From assembly GCA_001466705.2 (NCBI GenBank), contig LATX02000209.1:186001-250000 (forward strand): a stretch of 64,000 nucleotides of DNA. The letters are read 5' to 3'. Both the position numbers and the translations under genes were made by a program. Shown here in pieces: positions 11,664 through 22,860 of the stretch. The notes under the pieces are model-generated. The model saw only the letters and a list, made by a program, of their open reading frames with translations, had not been told where the DNA came from and did not search any database. Numbering within the stretch: position 1 is the first letter of the stretch; the number at the start of each line of letters is the position of its first letter. The DNA is from Moniliophthora roreri (Eukaryota; Basidiomycota; Agaricomycetes; Agaricales; Marasmiaceae).

Positions 11664-13050
11664 TCAAAGTTTCGGACGAGAATGTTGGACTATTTCCCGA
11701 ATGAGTTGCGATAGTAGGACGGCAAACTCTCTAGGTTTCTCTTGAACAACCTGCAACTTGATCAGTGGATCCAGGGAGAGACAAGGCAGCGAGATCAGCG
11801 AACATTATGCGATGCTTCGATCCTATGTACACCAGCTGGTTTCCGCCCTTTGGAAGCATCTGTAGCACAGGCTTTCCATACTTGAGGGCTACATATAGAA
11901 TAGTGAGTTTGTACGAATCTAATGCAAGTCTTGACGACTAAACACTCACATCAGCCTGTCTTGCGAACCAAAGACAAAGTAGATCGGTATAAAAGGGTTG
12001 AGTGCTGTGACTTGATCAAGAGCAGTCCAAGTATCGTTATAGTTTTCGTAAGCTGCTGTTTCTTCAGCTCTTGAACATATTGTTTTTACTATGGGCTTTC
12101 CGTCAACATCGAAAGTATCTACCAAGCCGTAATGCTATAGATTCTAGTCAGTATCCAGGGCGCGACACCATCCGTGATCCACTGACCAGATAGCTTTCAA
12201 GTACGGACGTATCCCATGTACTCCACGGTAGGCGTTTGGTGAGGTATTGCTTCGCCTCCTGTCTATTAGGCCAAGTTTCGTTTTGACCCTTAATGGTTCT
12301 AATCATAATGTCAACGAGAACCTTAGATCGTTTGTGTTCAGGTGATGGCACGGTCTCGCGGTCGAACAGTATAGGCTCTACGATGATAAGGCTGATAATT
12401 GGAGGCATGGAAGCAGAGAATTGACGAAGACCGTTGAGCCTATAGTTGAAATAAATGTTAGGCTAATGGGAGAGATACATATAGACCGTAACAACTCACA
12501 ATCCCTGGTTCCCGATGCAGAAACTAACCGCGATTACTTGTTTATTATGCAGATGACCTTCATTGAAGAGGGCTGCTATACCGAGACCCCATATTGAAAC
12601 GGCTATGATAGTTGACTATCAACCAGAGGTACACAAGGGTGTATGTTGTATACTCGCTTACCGATTCCCTTGATGTTGTTCTTTTCCATCTTACTCGCAT
12701 TGAGTAATGCAGATTCACCATGACTTGGCCACTCTGGAGCCCAAACTTCGGAAATGTGGTAGTGCTGCGACAGCTCCTGGTCTCCTTCAACGACAGCCCA
12801 TAACTTCTCCAGAACGGGTTCCCATTGTTCCTTGGCTGGAGACGTCTCAGAATCCGCAAAGCTTCCCATGTGATCGAAACTCACTCTGGGCAAGTCCATG
12901 CATAACCATTAGAGATATATTTCGAGAAGAGTAGGAAGGTCTCGTCGTCGTTGAAGCTGGCCGGTAGCATTTCGCGACCATCTTCAACGACGGGAGTTCA
13001 TTCGACGGCGGAATGTCGACAACGATGGTCTCTGTTCGAAAAGGGGCCAT
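11664..13050 (-). CDS. Alpha/beta hydrolase with Cys at the nucleophile elbow
   Basis: An alpha/beta hydrolase resembling the fungal group that includes peroxisomal Lpx1. The start at 13050 gives MAPFRTETIVVD. The oxyanion region reads LMVMHGLAQ, then after a 49-base intron TKEQWEPVLEKL. The strand before the nucleophile elbow is HNKQVIAVSFCIGNQG, where relatives have Gly-His-Ser-X-Gly; here the small-X-nucleophile-X-small pattern is S-F-C-I-G, so the nucleophile would be Cys (codon at 12517-12519). Downstream come SLIIVEPILFDRE, the acid region PIYFVFGSQDRLM, and the catalytic His in EASHNVVQEKPREF, created by joining two exons over a 53-base intron. Stop TGA is at 11664. The other triad members look intact. 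Substrate unknown. Exon borders around the elbow were checked for phase and do not allow an obvious Ser alternative. Confidence 0.75.
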
Positions 13051-13573
13051 GCTCGATTATACTTCTCTGCTGGTAGTACGAAGTAACAATGGGACGTTCA
13101 TTTCGAACTGCAACGATCTTTGAGTCTGTGCGACAGCGGAAATCACATTGATTGCCGCTTCCTTCATGCAAGCTAGACCTTTTTTTGCTAAACGAAACAC
13201 AGAGGAATATCAGAACAGGTAACATCATGAGAGCGAACCCCACAACCTTCAACGCTATGCACCATATGTAGAATGATTATCGCCCCTCTATTGACTTTTC
13301 AGAACGAAGACGATTTGATGCTCAATGAATTTTCTCTCGCCCTTTCGCCGCAGTATTTGGATCAGCACATGGCAGTGCACAGCAGGCGGGAACTTTGGAG
13401 TGTGATTGAGAAAGCGTGTGTTATGCTGAGAAGTTTGGATCCGAAGTTCCCACGCCGACCTGACCCCCTGGAAACGCCGACTCAGAATCTCTGCAGACTT
13501 CTCCCGTGCAGTATTCAAGAATTCAAGCCAGTTAGTCTGTGAGACGCATAGGAACTATGGTATCGAGTCTCCA

Positions 13574-14081
13574 TCACCCGAGGATACTGGCAATGAAAAC
13601 AGCCAAGGACGTCTTCGCTTCTGCCAGGCCGAGGGCATTTTTCTAATTTGGCACCGCTGCTTCAGCGCCTTCAAATGGAAGGTTCGAATCCACCCGACCC
13701 CTAGTAGCTTCTATACTCACATTGAACGCCGAGAAGTTTGTCATACTCCCTGTGCCAGAGGCTGTAAGAATGGGTGATTAACGCCTACATAAAGGGATAC
13801 GAGAATATAATACCGGCTACTCCAAAGATCGACAAGACACTATTGGTGCCGCCCAGAAAACACAGTAGCATATGACTAGGGTATTTCACTACGGGCTCGA
13901 TATGTTTATAATATAATATATCCAGAATCCACATGTCATCGTCACAAAAATAGCTATAGACGAAGCTGTCAATATCCCGTGAGGCTGTGCCTGTGCATTC
14001 TTGCGGGAGAAGAACACCATTCTGTGAAGCTAACATTGGACGTCTGGCATGACCTTGATACGCCAACAGCAATTTCATCAT
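13574..14081 (-). CDS. Hypothetical small protein
   Basis: A possible small multi-exon gene. An exon at about 14040-13785 encodes SFVYSYFCDDDMWILDILYY and GGTNSVLSIFGVAG. Splicing to ASGTGSMTNFSAFN and then, after an intron ending AATTAG, to KNALGLAEAKTSLAVFIASI keeps the frame and ends at TGA 13574. The exons join into a smooth hydrophobic/small-residue sequence, which favours a real gene, but I recognise no domain. The 5' end is uncertain, since ATG at 14081 or an internal ATG are both possible. Confidence 0.35.
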
Positions 14082-15477
14082 TCACGAACGGCAACTACAG
14101 TCATTGGGGGCTCCTCTGGACAGTCGCCTCCTTTAGACGATGGCCTTGGAACCCAGCAAAACACCACATTTTCCTCTCGGACTTTTTGTAGTATCATTTT
14201 ATTGTCCAGTAGCTATCTCTCATGGGATTTTGAAGGAATAGACAAAATGGATAAAAGCAAATACTGTCTGAACTGAACCTGGATGATTTTTCGTGCAACA
14301 TGGAGCAATTTGTTCTGCTTGGGATTTTTACAGCACAAACATCTCATTACATGAAATGGTTTCTGAGGCCCTTCTGGGACACAGAGAGCCTTGTTTAAGT
14401 ACTATACGCTAGGGAGAATGCAGACGACGGCATCAGATTACCGAATCTCCGGCAGGGAAAACACCCTGCCGCGACTTCGGATCATTGTTCAATAATCATA
14501 TACATATCCGTTCACGCCTCCCAAACCCATTCATGTCTCCCGTGCCCATTTACGCCTCTCCCACACCTCGCATCACCCGCCCAAGCTGATCATCGCAGTT
14601 AACGGTCCAACGCAGTAAGTGCTATGGGTAAGTATCCGACGGCAATAAGCTCCTATGCCAATTTGTCCAGATCGATCCCACCGATATATAACACTCCCCC
14701 TTGACGAGGGTTCCATCACTGCTAAAGATAGCGGAGACATGTGATGCACCGCACAAGGGGGTGAGCTGGTTCGAGATCCCCTTCTTCCATGTACCTGTTC
14801 AATCCATCAAACTATTGACTTGCCACAGTGGACCATCAGGTCCGACGGCAAGTACGAGTCCATTATCTGGCGTTGTAGTCTTCTGGGGCCAACCGACGAT
14901 GAGAGCGAAGCCAGGCCACGACTCTCCCGCCCGCTTACACCTTTTGGCAGAAGAAGACGATTCATGCTCGTAAACTCGGACCCGTAACCGCCGCATCAGC
15001 AAAGTACGTTCTCACGTTACATATACCCCAAACAAGTGCTTATCAGATACCCGATGGACAGGAAAGTTTCCGCTGACAGTTTATCCGAAGGCACCTCACT
15101 GGTTTCTTCCCTGTGGCTGTCCTCCAAGTGCTGAGCGAGGGCCTGCTTTATACACTAACCAGTGACAGGCCTGTGGACGAGGTCAGTTGTTTGAAAAGTT
15201 CCACGTTAATTATTACCGAAAATGCTTCGTAGGACTTGACATTCTACTGGATCGGGTCCATAGTGCACTTGACGACGAGAGCATGCAAAAACCCTAGTGA
15301 CGACCTCGATATCCAGCGTAGGATCAGCCGATGGCTAGCCATGGAAACCCTGTCGCTCAAGTACACTCTAGTGCTACAATTATGAACATTGACATCCATG
15401 TCGCGAGCAGCATAGCTCTTTCGTAATTCATTACCTTGGGTGAAACTCCCCATAGCTTACGGTCACCTTATTATTTG
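14082..15477. other. Intergenic with repeat copy B
   Basis: No gene supported. Contains a dispersed repeat copy at 14818-14989 and pyrimidine-rich stretches near 14510-14580. Open frames here show no domain. Confidence 0.4.
14818..14989 (+). repeat. Dispersed repeat family, copy B
   Basis: Starts ACTTGCCACAGTGG, continues GGCAAGTACGAGTCC and the block CTGGGGCCAACCGACGATGA shared exactly with the inverted copy at 39063-39402, and ends CTCGTAAACTCGGACCCGTA. It is the shortest copy: the block ACCACAACTTTCCC found in the others is missing. Confidence 0.6.
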
Positions 15478-17617
15478 CTACAATTGCGGCAGGAAGATGG
15501 TGAGTCGGACTGGCAGCATCTTGTTGATCCACAAACTGTTCATCGGATGAACGCTTGGCTGGCAGTATAGATCGGGTACTGACGAGTCGCAGTTGCATAA
15601 TGCAGTCGAAAGAATCAATAGAACACCTCTGGAGAACATCGAATGTCCAAAAATCGTCGTTGAGTCGACTTTAGATCGGATACCGAGATCAGTTGCTGTG
15701 CGTCGGGAGCGCACGCGTTTCTTCGACGCCCAGGGCGAACCCTATCTATAGGCTAGTCCACCCACCAACAGGCTATACGCCACTTCAAAGGCAACTAGTC
15801 CCCTGAATGTATATGACAATTGTGAAAAGGAGTGCCAAAGTCCAGGGGCTGAATTTGTTGGCTAGGTAATTGTAAGGCGTCCGGCACGCCTAAACCGGAA
15901 TAATACCCCCAAGGTAGCAGGCCCGAAATTGGTAAACCCGCAGGATTCAGACAGCGCCGAAGGCCGAGGCAGCACGTCAAAGACAAAAGGTAGGCCATAG
16001 CTGTACTAATCTAACCAACCGACGCCTATCCAGACGCCTCAGGCTCAGTACAGCAACCTAGGGCGAAACGACCAAAGACAGAGCCGCCATTGAGCATGGC
16101 AAGAACAATTGAGGTGTTAGTTGTGTTGATGTCCAGGGGCTTTCGCGAACGCTACCACCACATGAAGTGATTACTTACATAGGAAGGTGAATAAAAACAT
16201 GGACCTGAGCTAGACGATCCCCGGAGAGTATTATCACTTCTCAGAACATCATATTTCGCAACCAGACTCTTTCGCTACATGTCCGTTTACTCGGTACACG
16301 GGTACGGGACGATCGCAATTCAGTGTGGAATTGCAGTCGATAGGACACATACGAAGGTCCACGCCCCAAATCCCTCGTTTACAGGCAGCAGAGACCATTC
16401 GTTTACTCCAGTAGGTTGTGCTTCCTCGAGTTCGAGCTCAAAAGTCGAAGGAGGGGCAAGTAAAGGTATGCACCTGTTGAGCGATCCCCAATGTATCGAC
16501 CATGAGAGGTTGAAAAATTCACGGCTCGAACACGAGTGTACAGAGTGTACGAGTTTCTGGGGCTCCGAGAAAGGATTGCTGCCGAAATGCAATATCCGTG
16601 TTCGAGTGGGTTGAGGCAACTGCTGGTCATGGCATGAAGCAGCGCGGCGAGTTACAAGCGTTGGGCGTGTCAGCAGGACCAATTCCGCAAAGGTATATGA
16701 CAACACGCCCCATAGAATAAACGCAAGATTCGTAGAGCTTGTGAGGGGCCTTGCGAGGATATAAGTGGAAGAAAGAGTGGGAAGATGAGATCTCCGGCAG
16801 CAGTGCCTTGAATAAAGAATAAACATCGATATTGTGGATGGCAAAACGAGAAGAAACGCACCAGCGGAGATGACACCGTTAGCTAGCCCTCGGCGACAAA
16901 CGAACCATTCAGGCATGTATGAAATGCAAGGGTAATATAAAAATGCTAACGCTATGACGATGGCACCTCAATGAGAATCAATTAACACGCACCTCCTCCG
17001 ATGGCATAAAGAACACCTTGCAAGAAGACCAGTAACTGGAGCTATAACCGCCTTTAAGCATGAAACTACGCTTGAATTGACAAGCACGGTACTCTCGTTG
17101 TGTAACTTGCACCAAAAAGGGATGTCCAGCAGCATATGGCTCCAAGCTACATAATTGTCCTTCGATGGAACGGGAATCGAGTAATTAATGAACGGTCCTG
17201 CGCAATAGATGATTCCGGACGACAGTGGGCCAATCAGAGGTAAGAGAACCGTCGGGTTTCTCTGACCGGAGTAAGCTGGGTCTTGGAGATAGGCTGTAGC
17301 AGGACTGTGAATTCGTGGCATAGACCGGCCATTTGGCGATGGACGTACCATCGAGAAAAACACCAGATGAATTCAGAGAACCCAGCACGAGGGCTTCGAT
17401 TAAAAACGCTGCCAACAACTTTTCCGGTGAGTGAGGAATAGTGCGGAATTGTAGCTGATAGGACGCATACGAAGGACCACGCCCCAAGTCCCTCGTCTAC
17501 AGGCGGCAAAGACGATTCATTTACTCCAGTAGGCTGTTCTTGCTCGAGCTGGAACTCAAAAATCGACGTAGAGGCAGGCAAAGGTACCTGTTGAGCAATG
17601 ACCAGTGTATCGGCCAT
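15478..17617 (-). pseudogene. MFS permease pseudogene, copy 3, rearranged
   Basis: The 5' half (17617 down to about 16860) closely matches copy 1, with MADTLVIAQQVPLPAST, VNESSLPPVDEGLGAWSFV, LNSSGVFLDG and FVCRRGLANGVISAG. The 3' half is badly scrambled: the C-terminal phrase TTIFGHSMFSRG is recognisable near 15650 but the surrounding frame is broken by many changes. Between them at about 16316-16660 sits a second N-terminal exon plus upstream promoter sequence in the same orientation. The gene is therefore a composite of at least two copies and cannot encode a permease. It is head-to-head with copy 4. Confidence 0.7.
16316..16660 (-). pseudogene. Nested N-terminal fragment of a sixth MFS copy with its promoter
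   Basis: Minus-strand ATG at 16503 starts MVDTLGIAQQV, the family N-terminus. A frameshift follows, then STFELELEEAQPTGVNEW and VNEGFGAWTFVC in another frame. Upstream (16531-16640) lies the same promoter sequence found at 2613-3053 and 17618-18036, including the GTGTAC box at 16531-16553. The fragment lies inside copy 3 and interrupts it. Confidence 0.6.
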
Positions 17618-18036
17618 GAGAGGTTAAAATTTTATATGACTCGACCCTATGGGGAGTTAATAGTGATGGGCACGAGTGTACAGAGTGTACGAAGTCTTGG
17701 GCTCCAAGCAAAAATTGCTGCAGGAATGGGATGTCCGTGCTTGAGTGAGTTGAAGCTACTGATGGTCATGGCGTGAGGAGGCAGCGCGACGCGTCTATGT
17801 GAGTCAAGTGTTGAGCGCTTTCAGCAGTGACCAAGACACCTTGAACGACAACCACCACCACGGCCACAAACTCACTGTCCTCCTGCTCAAATAACGGTCG
17901 ACTGAAAGAATGCCAGTCTCCCGATGATAATTTCCTAGTCGTAGCACTCGCACTCGTCCTCATGATGTAATCGCTCCTCGAGTCGAGTCATATTTCTTGT
18001 AGTTTCCCCTAGGCGACTGATATCTCAACTTCTCCC
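17618..18036. promoter_or_regulatory. Divergent promoter region between MFS copies 3 and 4
   Basis: Second copy of the divergent promoter, almost the same as 2613-3053 for most of its length. The GTGTAC box is at 17668-17693 and reads CACGAGTGTACAGAGTGTAC. Conservation exceeds that of the flanking pseudogene bodies to the eye, but no alignment was computed. Confidence 0.5.
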
Positions 18037-19834
18037 ATGACCGATACGCTTGAGATTGCCCGGCAGGTACCTTTACCTGCGTCCACATCCACTTTCGAGC
18101 TCGAACTGGAACTGGAACAACCTGCCCGCGTAAACGAGTCGTCTTGACCGCCTGTCGATCGAGGTTTTCGAGCATGGTCATTCGTATGTGACCTTTCAGT
18201 TAACATTACACCGCCACTCACTTCTCGAAAAAGCTATCTGCAGCTTTTTTTATTGAAGCCATTGTATGGGGATTTCCAAATTCATTTGGTGTTTTTCTTG
18301 AAGGTCCGTTGGGCCGCCAAATCAATCTCACGCAACTTCACGCTCTTCCTGTAGCTTACCTCCAAGATCCATCTTACACGAGTCAACGGAACCCAAACAC
18401 GCTTTTACCTCTAATAGGCCCTCTGTCCTCTGGAATCATTTACTGCTCAGGACCGTTCATCAATTTGTTCATATCCCGATTCCCCTTTTATCGAAGGTCC
18501 ATTATGTGGCTTGGCGTTGCATGTTGCTGGACGTCACTTTTTGGTGCTAGCTATACTACAAGGGTATGTATTTGTCTACGTTAAGAGTGCTTGCTCGATA
18601 CTGAAAATGTGTGATAGCTTCAGCTACTGGTCTTCTTACAAGGTGTTTTGTACGCGGTAGGAGGAGGTATGCCTTTAACACACATAATGGATCTTGGCAT
18701 TGATTTGAATCACTCACTCAGCTCTGTTGTATTACCCGTGCATTTCGTACATGTCCGAATGGTTCGTTCGTCGTCGCGGACTGGCAAACGGTGTCATCTT
18801 TGCTGGTACGTTTTCGGTTTTGCCGCTTACAATCTCAACGCTAAATATTCATTATGATTATTCTTGTAGGCACTGCTGCTGGAGGACTCGTCCTCCCACT
18901 CATCTTGCCGTTGCTTATTTCCTCACAAGGTCCTTCAAGAGCTTTGCGAATCTTGTCTATCGTAATTGTCTCGCTGCTCGTGCTCATACTACCTTTGATG
19001 AAGGGCCGTTTACCTGAGCTGCGATCTTCTCGTGCTCGCGTACCAGCTAGAAGGCGGTATGTAGAGAAGAACTGGTCGAGGAATGTGAAATTCTGGATAC
19101 TGTTGACCGCGAACACATTCCAAGGATTTGGGTATTTTGTTCCTATCGTTTGGTTGCCGAGTAAGCTCTGTTTGAGTTTTTCCAATTTCGTGTTTGCTCA
19201 AGGTGATATTAGCGTTTGCGACAGCGTTAAAGGTCGACGCAACGAATGCTTCAATAGCTCTTGCCCTACTCAACGGCGCCTCTGTCATTGGTCGTCTGTC
19301 GCTGGGCTACCTCTCCGACAAGTTCAACCCTTGGAGTTTGGCCCTCTCTACCCTTCTTTTCACCTCTATGTCAACATTCATTCTATGGGGTGTGCTGTCA
19401 CATACATTTGGGGGATTGGTTGCATTTGGAGTGGTGTATGGCCTGCTGGCTGGTGGATGGAGTAGTCTATGGACGGGGTTCATCCGAGGCGTCGGAGTGA
19501 CTCGTAAGTTTGAATTCTTGCTGGGGCTCACGTACACGATCTCAATCATGGGCTCAATGGAGAGGACGACCCGATAGACTCGACGACGATTCTTGGATAT
19601 CTGATGTTCTCCAGGGGTATAGGAAATATTGTATCAACGCCGATTTCGACGGCGTTATCCACCTCGAATTCATCGGCGCCAGAACGACACATGGATGCGC
19701 ATCTGGGATTTGACGTGGATAATGGGAAATATGAAAAGATGATCCTGTATGTGGGAACGTGTTTTGCTGGTGCAGCTGTGGTTAGTTTGATGGGCTGGGT
19801 AAGGGAGAAGAGGCATGGTCAAGCCGGCAATTAA
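18037..19834 (+). pseudogene. MFS permease copy 4, nonsense codon in exon 1
   Basis: The best preserved body of the five copies. Exon 1 starts MTDTLEIARQVPLPAST but has an in-frame TGA at 18145-18147 (codon 37), where copies 2 and 5 have Leu. Beyond it the exons read correctly: GSVxF-type splice to AAFFIEAIVWGFPN, SGIIYCSGPFINLF, SEWFVRRRGLANG, GYFVPIVWLP, SVIGRLSLGYLSDKFNPW, STFILWGVLSHTFGG, GWSSLWTGFIRGVG and a C-terminus ending KRHGQAGN. The stop lies before the first membrane segment and no in-frame ATG follows within exon 1. Function would need stop readthrough or an alternative first exon; otherwise it is a very recent pseudogene. Confidence 0.7.
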
Positions 19835-20549
19835 TGTCATTGACTGTTTCACCAAGGATTGGAAACTGTCGCTGCGAAACTGGCTCTGCGGGAGTATCGA
19901 CAAATGCACTGGCGGAGGCCTATTTCACGGTCACCAGATTTCTCGATTCATAGATGGGGTTCTTCCGTCTGGGGTTACAGTCAAGCCAGTAAGGGTTTCG
20001 AGAGAGAGGATACTGGGCCAAACGACTGGCCTGAAGTGGACAATAGATAAAACAACTAATGTTTTCTGATACCAATGAAGAATCGCTTATGAATAGTTTG
20101 TTGATTGAAAAAGCTCGGTTCAACTGCACCTCATGTGAGTCGGTCGCAAGGCTGCTAGCTATCTCATGCCAGCACTTCGAGTTTATGGCTCGAACAGGAC
20201 TCGAATCACTTGACCCTATGGGGAGGCTACATCACAGCGACATCACAGTCATGGGCACGAGTGTACATTATGGAGTGTACGAAACTCCGGATTATGACTC
20301 GGGGCGGGTGGCATCTGGCGTCTACAAGTTTTGGACGCATCGCCAGCAACCCGCGACCGCCAAGACTCCTTTAACGACAACCACTACCACGGCCACAAGC
20401 TCACTATCCTCCTCTCATGTAACGGTCGACTGAAAAATCGCATTTTTCCGACAAACTATCCCTCTCTAGTCATAGCGCTCGCACTCATCCTCATGATGTA
20501 ACTCCTCGAGTCCGGTCACATTCCTATTCAAAAGTTTTCAGCTTCTTCC
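19835..20549. promoter_or_regulatory. Upstream region of MFS copy 5, relic of the divergent promoter
   Basis: From about 20190 onward the sequence matches the divergent promoters: the CGACCCTATGGGGAG-like lead, the GTGTAC box at 20253-20284 (here spread by an insertion of about seven bases), the ACGACAACCACTACCACGG block and the ACTCCTCGAGTC block near 20503-20515. No minus-strand permease partner remains on the left side. This implies copy 5 once belonged to a divergent pair too. Confidence 0.5.
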
Positions 20550-22335
20550 ATGGCCGATACGCTTGAGATTGCCCGGCAGGTGCCCTTACCTGCGTCCACA
20601 TCAACTTTCGAGCTCGAACTCGAGCAAGAACAACCCACTGGAGTAAATGAATCGTCCTTGCCGCCTGTCGACCGAGGATTTCGAGCATGGTCATTCGTAT
20701 GCGACCTTTCAGTTAACACTGGACCACCGCTCACTCCTTGAAAAGATGTCCGCAGCTTTCTTGGTTCAAGCTATCGTATGGGGATTGTCAAACTCATTCG
20801 GTGTTTTCCTTGAAGGTGCGTTCGCTGCCGAACCAACTTTCACGCAAGTTCACATCCCCCTGTAGCCTACCTTCAAGATCCGGTTTACACCAATCAACGG
20901 AATCCAACCGCTCTTTTATCCCTTATAGGCCCTTTGTCGTCTGGAATAATCTACTGCTCAGGACCGTTTATCAATTTGTTTATTACTCGATTCCCGTTCC
21001 ATCGAAGGACGGTTATGTGGCTCGGGGTTGCATGTTGCTGGACGTCACTTTTTGGTGCCAGTTATACCACAAGGGCACGTATTTATCTACGTTCAGAGTG
21101 CTTGCTCGATACTGAAAGCGAGTGATAGCTTCAACTACTGGTCTTCTTACAAGGTGTTTTGTACGCGGTAGGAGGAGGTATGTCTTCAGCACACATAATT
21201 GATCTTAGCATTAACTTGAATTGCACATGAAGCTTTGTTGTATTACCCATGCATCTCGTACGTGGCCGAATGGTTCGTTCGTCGCCGCGGACTAGCTAAC
21301 GGAGTCATCTTCGCTGGTGCGTTCTCAGTTGTTCCGCTTGCAATAATGTCGAGTGTTCATCCATTTTTGTAGGCACTGCTGCCGGGGGTGTCATCCTTCC
21401 ACTCATCTTGCCATGGCTTATTTCCTCCCGAGGTCCTTCAGGAGCTCTGCGAGTCTTGTCCATCGTAATTGTCTCGCTGCTCATACCCATACTACCTTTG
21501 GTCAAGGGTCGTTTACCCGAGTTGCGATCATCCCGTACTCGCGTCTCAACTAGAAGGAGATACGGAGAGAGGAAGTGGTGGAGCAATGGAACATTCTGGG
21601 TAGTGCTAACCACGAACACATTCCAAGGATTTGGTTATTTCGTTCCTCTTGTTTGGTTGCCGAGTATGTTCTGTTTTGATTTCTCCGTTTACATATTTGC
21701 TCAATGTGATATTAGCTTTCGCAACAGCCCTAAATGTTAATACAACTAATGCTTCAATAGCTCTTTCCCTAACTCAATGGTGCCTCCGTCATTGGGCGTC
21801 TGTCACTGGGCTACCTCTCCGACAAGTTCAACCCCTGGGCTTTGGCTTTCTGTACTCTTCTTTTCACCTCTGTGTCAACATTCATCCTGTGGGGCGTGCT
21901 ATCACATACATTTGGGGGGTTACTTGCCTTTGGAGTGGCGTATGGCCTGCTGGCTGGTGGATGGAGTAGTCTATGGACAGGGTTCATCCGAGGCGTTGGA
22001 GTGACTCGTAAGCTCGAATTCTTATTGCGGATCACGTACACGATCTTGATCATGGTCTCAATGCAGCAGACAACCCAACACACTCGACGACGATCTACGG
22101 ATATCTCATGTTCTCCAGAGGCATAGGAAATATTCTATCGACGCCCATTTCGACCGCGTTATCCAACTCCAATTCATCGGCCCCAGAACGACACGTGGAT
22201 GCACATCTGGGATTCGACGTGGATAATGGGAAATATGAAAAGATGATCTTGTATGTGGGAACGTGCTTTGCTGGTGCAGCTGTGGCAAGTCTGATGGGGT
22301 GGGTAAGGGAGCGGGGGCGAGGAAGCGGAAACTAA
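20550..22335 (+). pseudogene. MFS permease copy 5, frameshifted
   Basis: Exon 1 is intact (MADTLEIARQVPLPAST, VNESSLPPVDRGFRAWSF). The following exons splice cleanly: MSAAFLVQAIVWGLSNSFG, SGIIYCSGPFINLFITRF, SYVAEWFVRRRGLANG, GYFVPLVWLP. Near 21771-21776 one extra A relative to copies 2 and 4 changes ALALLNGxSVIGR to SLTQWCLRH and shifts the frame. Beyond it the correct frame resumes as STFILWGVLSHTFGG, GWSSLWTGFIRGVG and CFAGAAVASLMGWV. This is the only inactivating change I found, so a single sequencing error would restore an intact gene. Confidence 0.7.
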
Positions 22336-22436
22336 GATTGGATTCAGGATTGATCGTCGTTGCGTGCAAGTTTCTTACGTTGATTACGAGTGCACTTGTG
22401 TTGGTGCATGACATGAAAAACAGAAAATATTCACTA

Positions 22437-22838
22437 TCACGGAGCACAGAGCAAACACGACGGGGTCTGACCATCCTGCCCTCTCCGAGTGAATTCCAGC
22501 TTTCGAAGACCAAAGACGGGCGATCGTGTGCTCATGTATCGAAGGCGTTCGCCTTGCATGATGGGTGAATCCGTCGTTCTGTCGACGTCAATGTTAGTGC
22601 TACAGAATGATGAGAAATGGATGTTGAAGACGAAAGGAAGTACGTACAGAATACCAGGAAGCAGCCTCCCAGTATGATGATTGAAGACAATTTGTGGTGG
22701 GAAGCAGACGATGAAATGTGCACGAACCAACCCTGCCGCCGATCCAGAAGGTATCTTGATTGCAGGGAACATAGTATACATCATCCTACAAAGTGAAAAG
22801 ATTATAGCTAATAGAATAACAGCAATGTAGAAGTCCAA
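22437..22838 (-). CDS. Hypothetical protein with N-terminal membrane segment
   Basis: An open frame of 133 codons beginning MDFYIAVILLAIIFSLCRMM, a likely membrane anchor or signal, followed by a short hydrophobic stretch and a basic Ser/Arg-rich tail ending SCLLCAP. A GTACGT...GTAG intron of 48 bases may be removed inside (around 22592-22639) without changing frame. It starts 22 bases past the stop of the RUD3-type gene on the same strand, which is tight. No family recognised; it could be part of the RUD3 3' untranslated region. Confidence 0.3.
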   Translation of the reverse strand: MDFYIAVILLAIIFSLCRMMYTMFPAIKIPSGSAAGLVRAHFIVCFPPQIVFNHHTGRLLPGILYVLPFVFNIHFSSFCSTNIDVDRTTDSPIMQGERLRYMSTRSPVFGLRKLEFTRRGQDGQTPSCLLCAP

Positions 22839-22860
22839 TCAATCTTCTAGGTACTACCCC

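Noticed and set aside
13648..13705. Possible tRNA on the plus strand (GGTTCGAATCC B-box-like motif and two perfect small hairpins nearby)
   Set aside because: The T-arm stem does not pair beyond two or three bases and no matching acceptor or D arm lies at the right distance. The motif falls in a likely intron of the small hypothetical gene.
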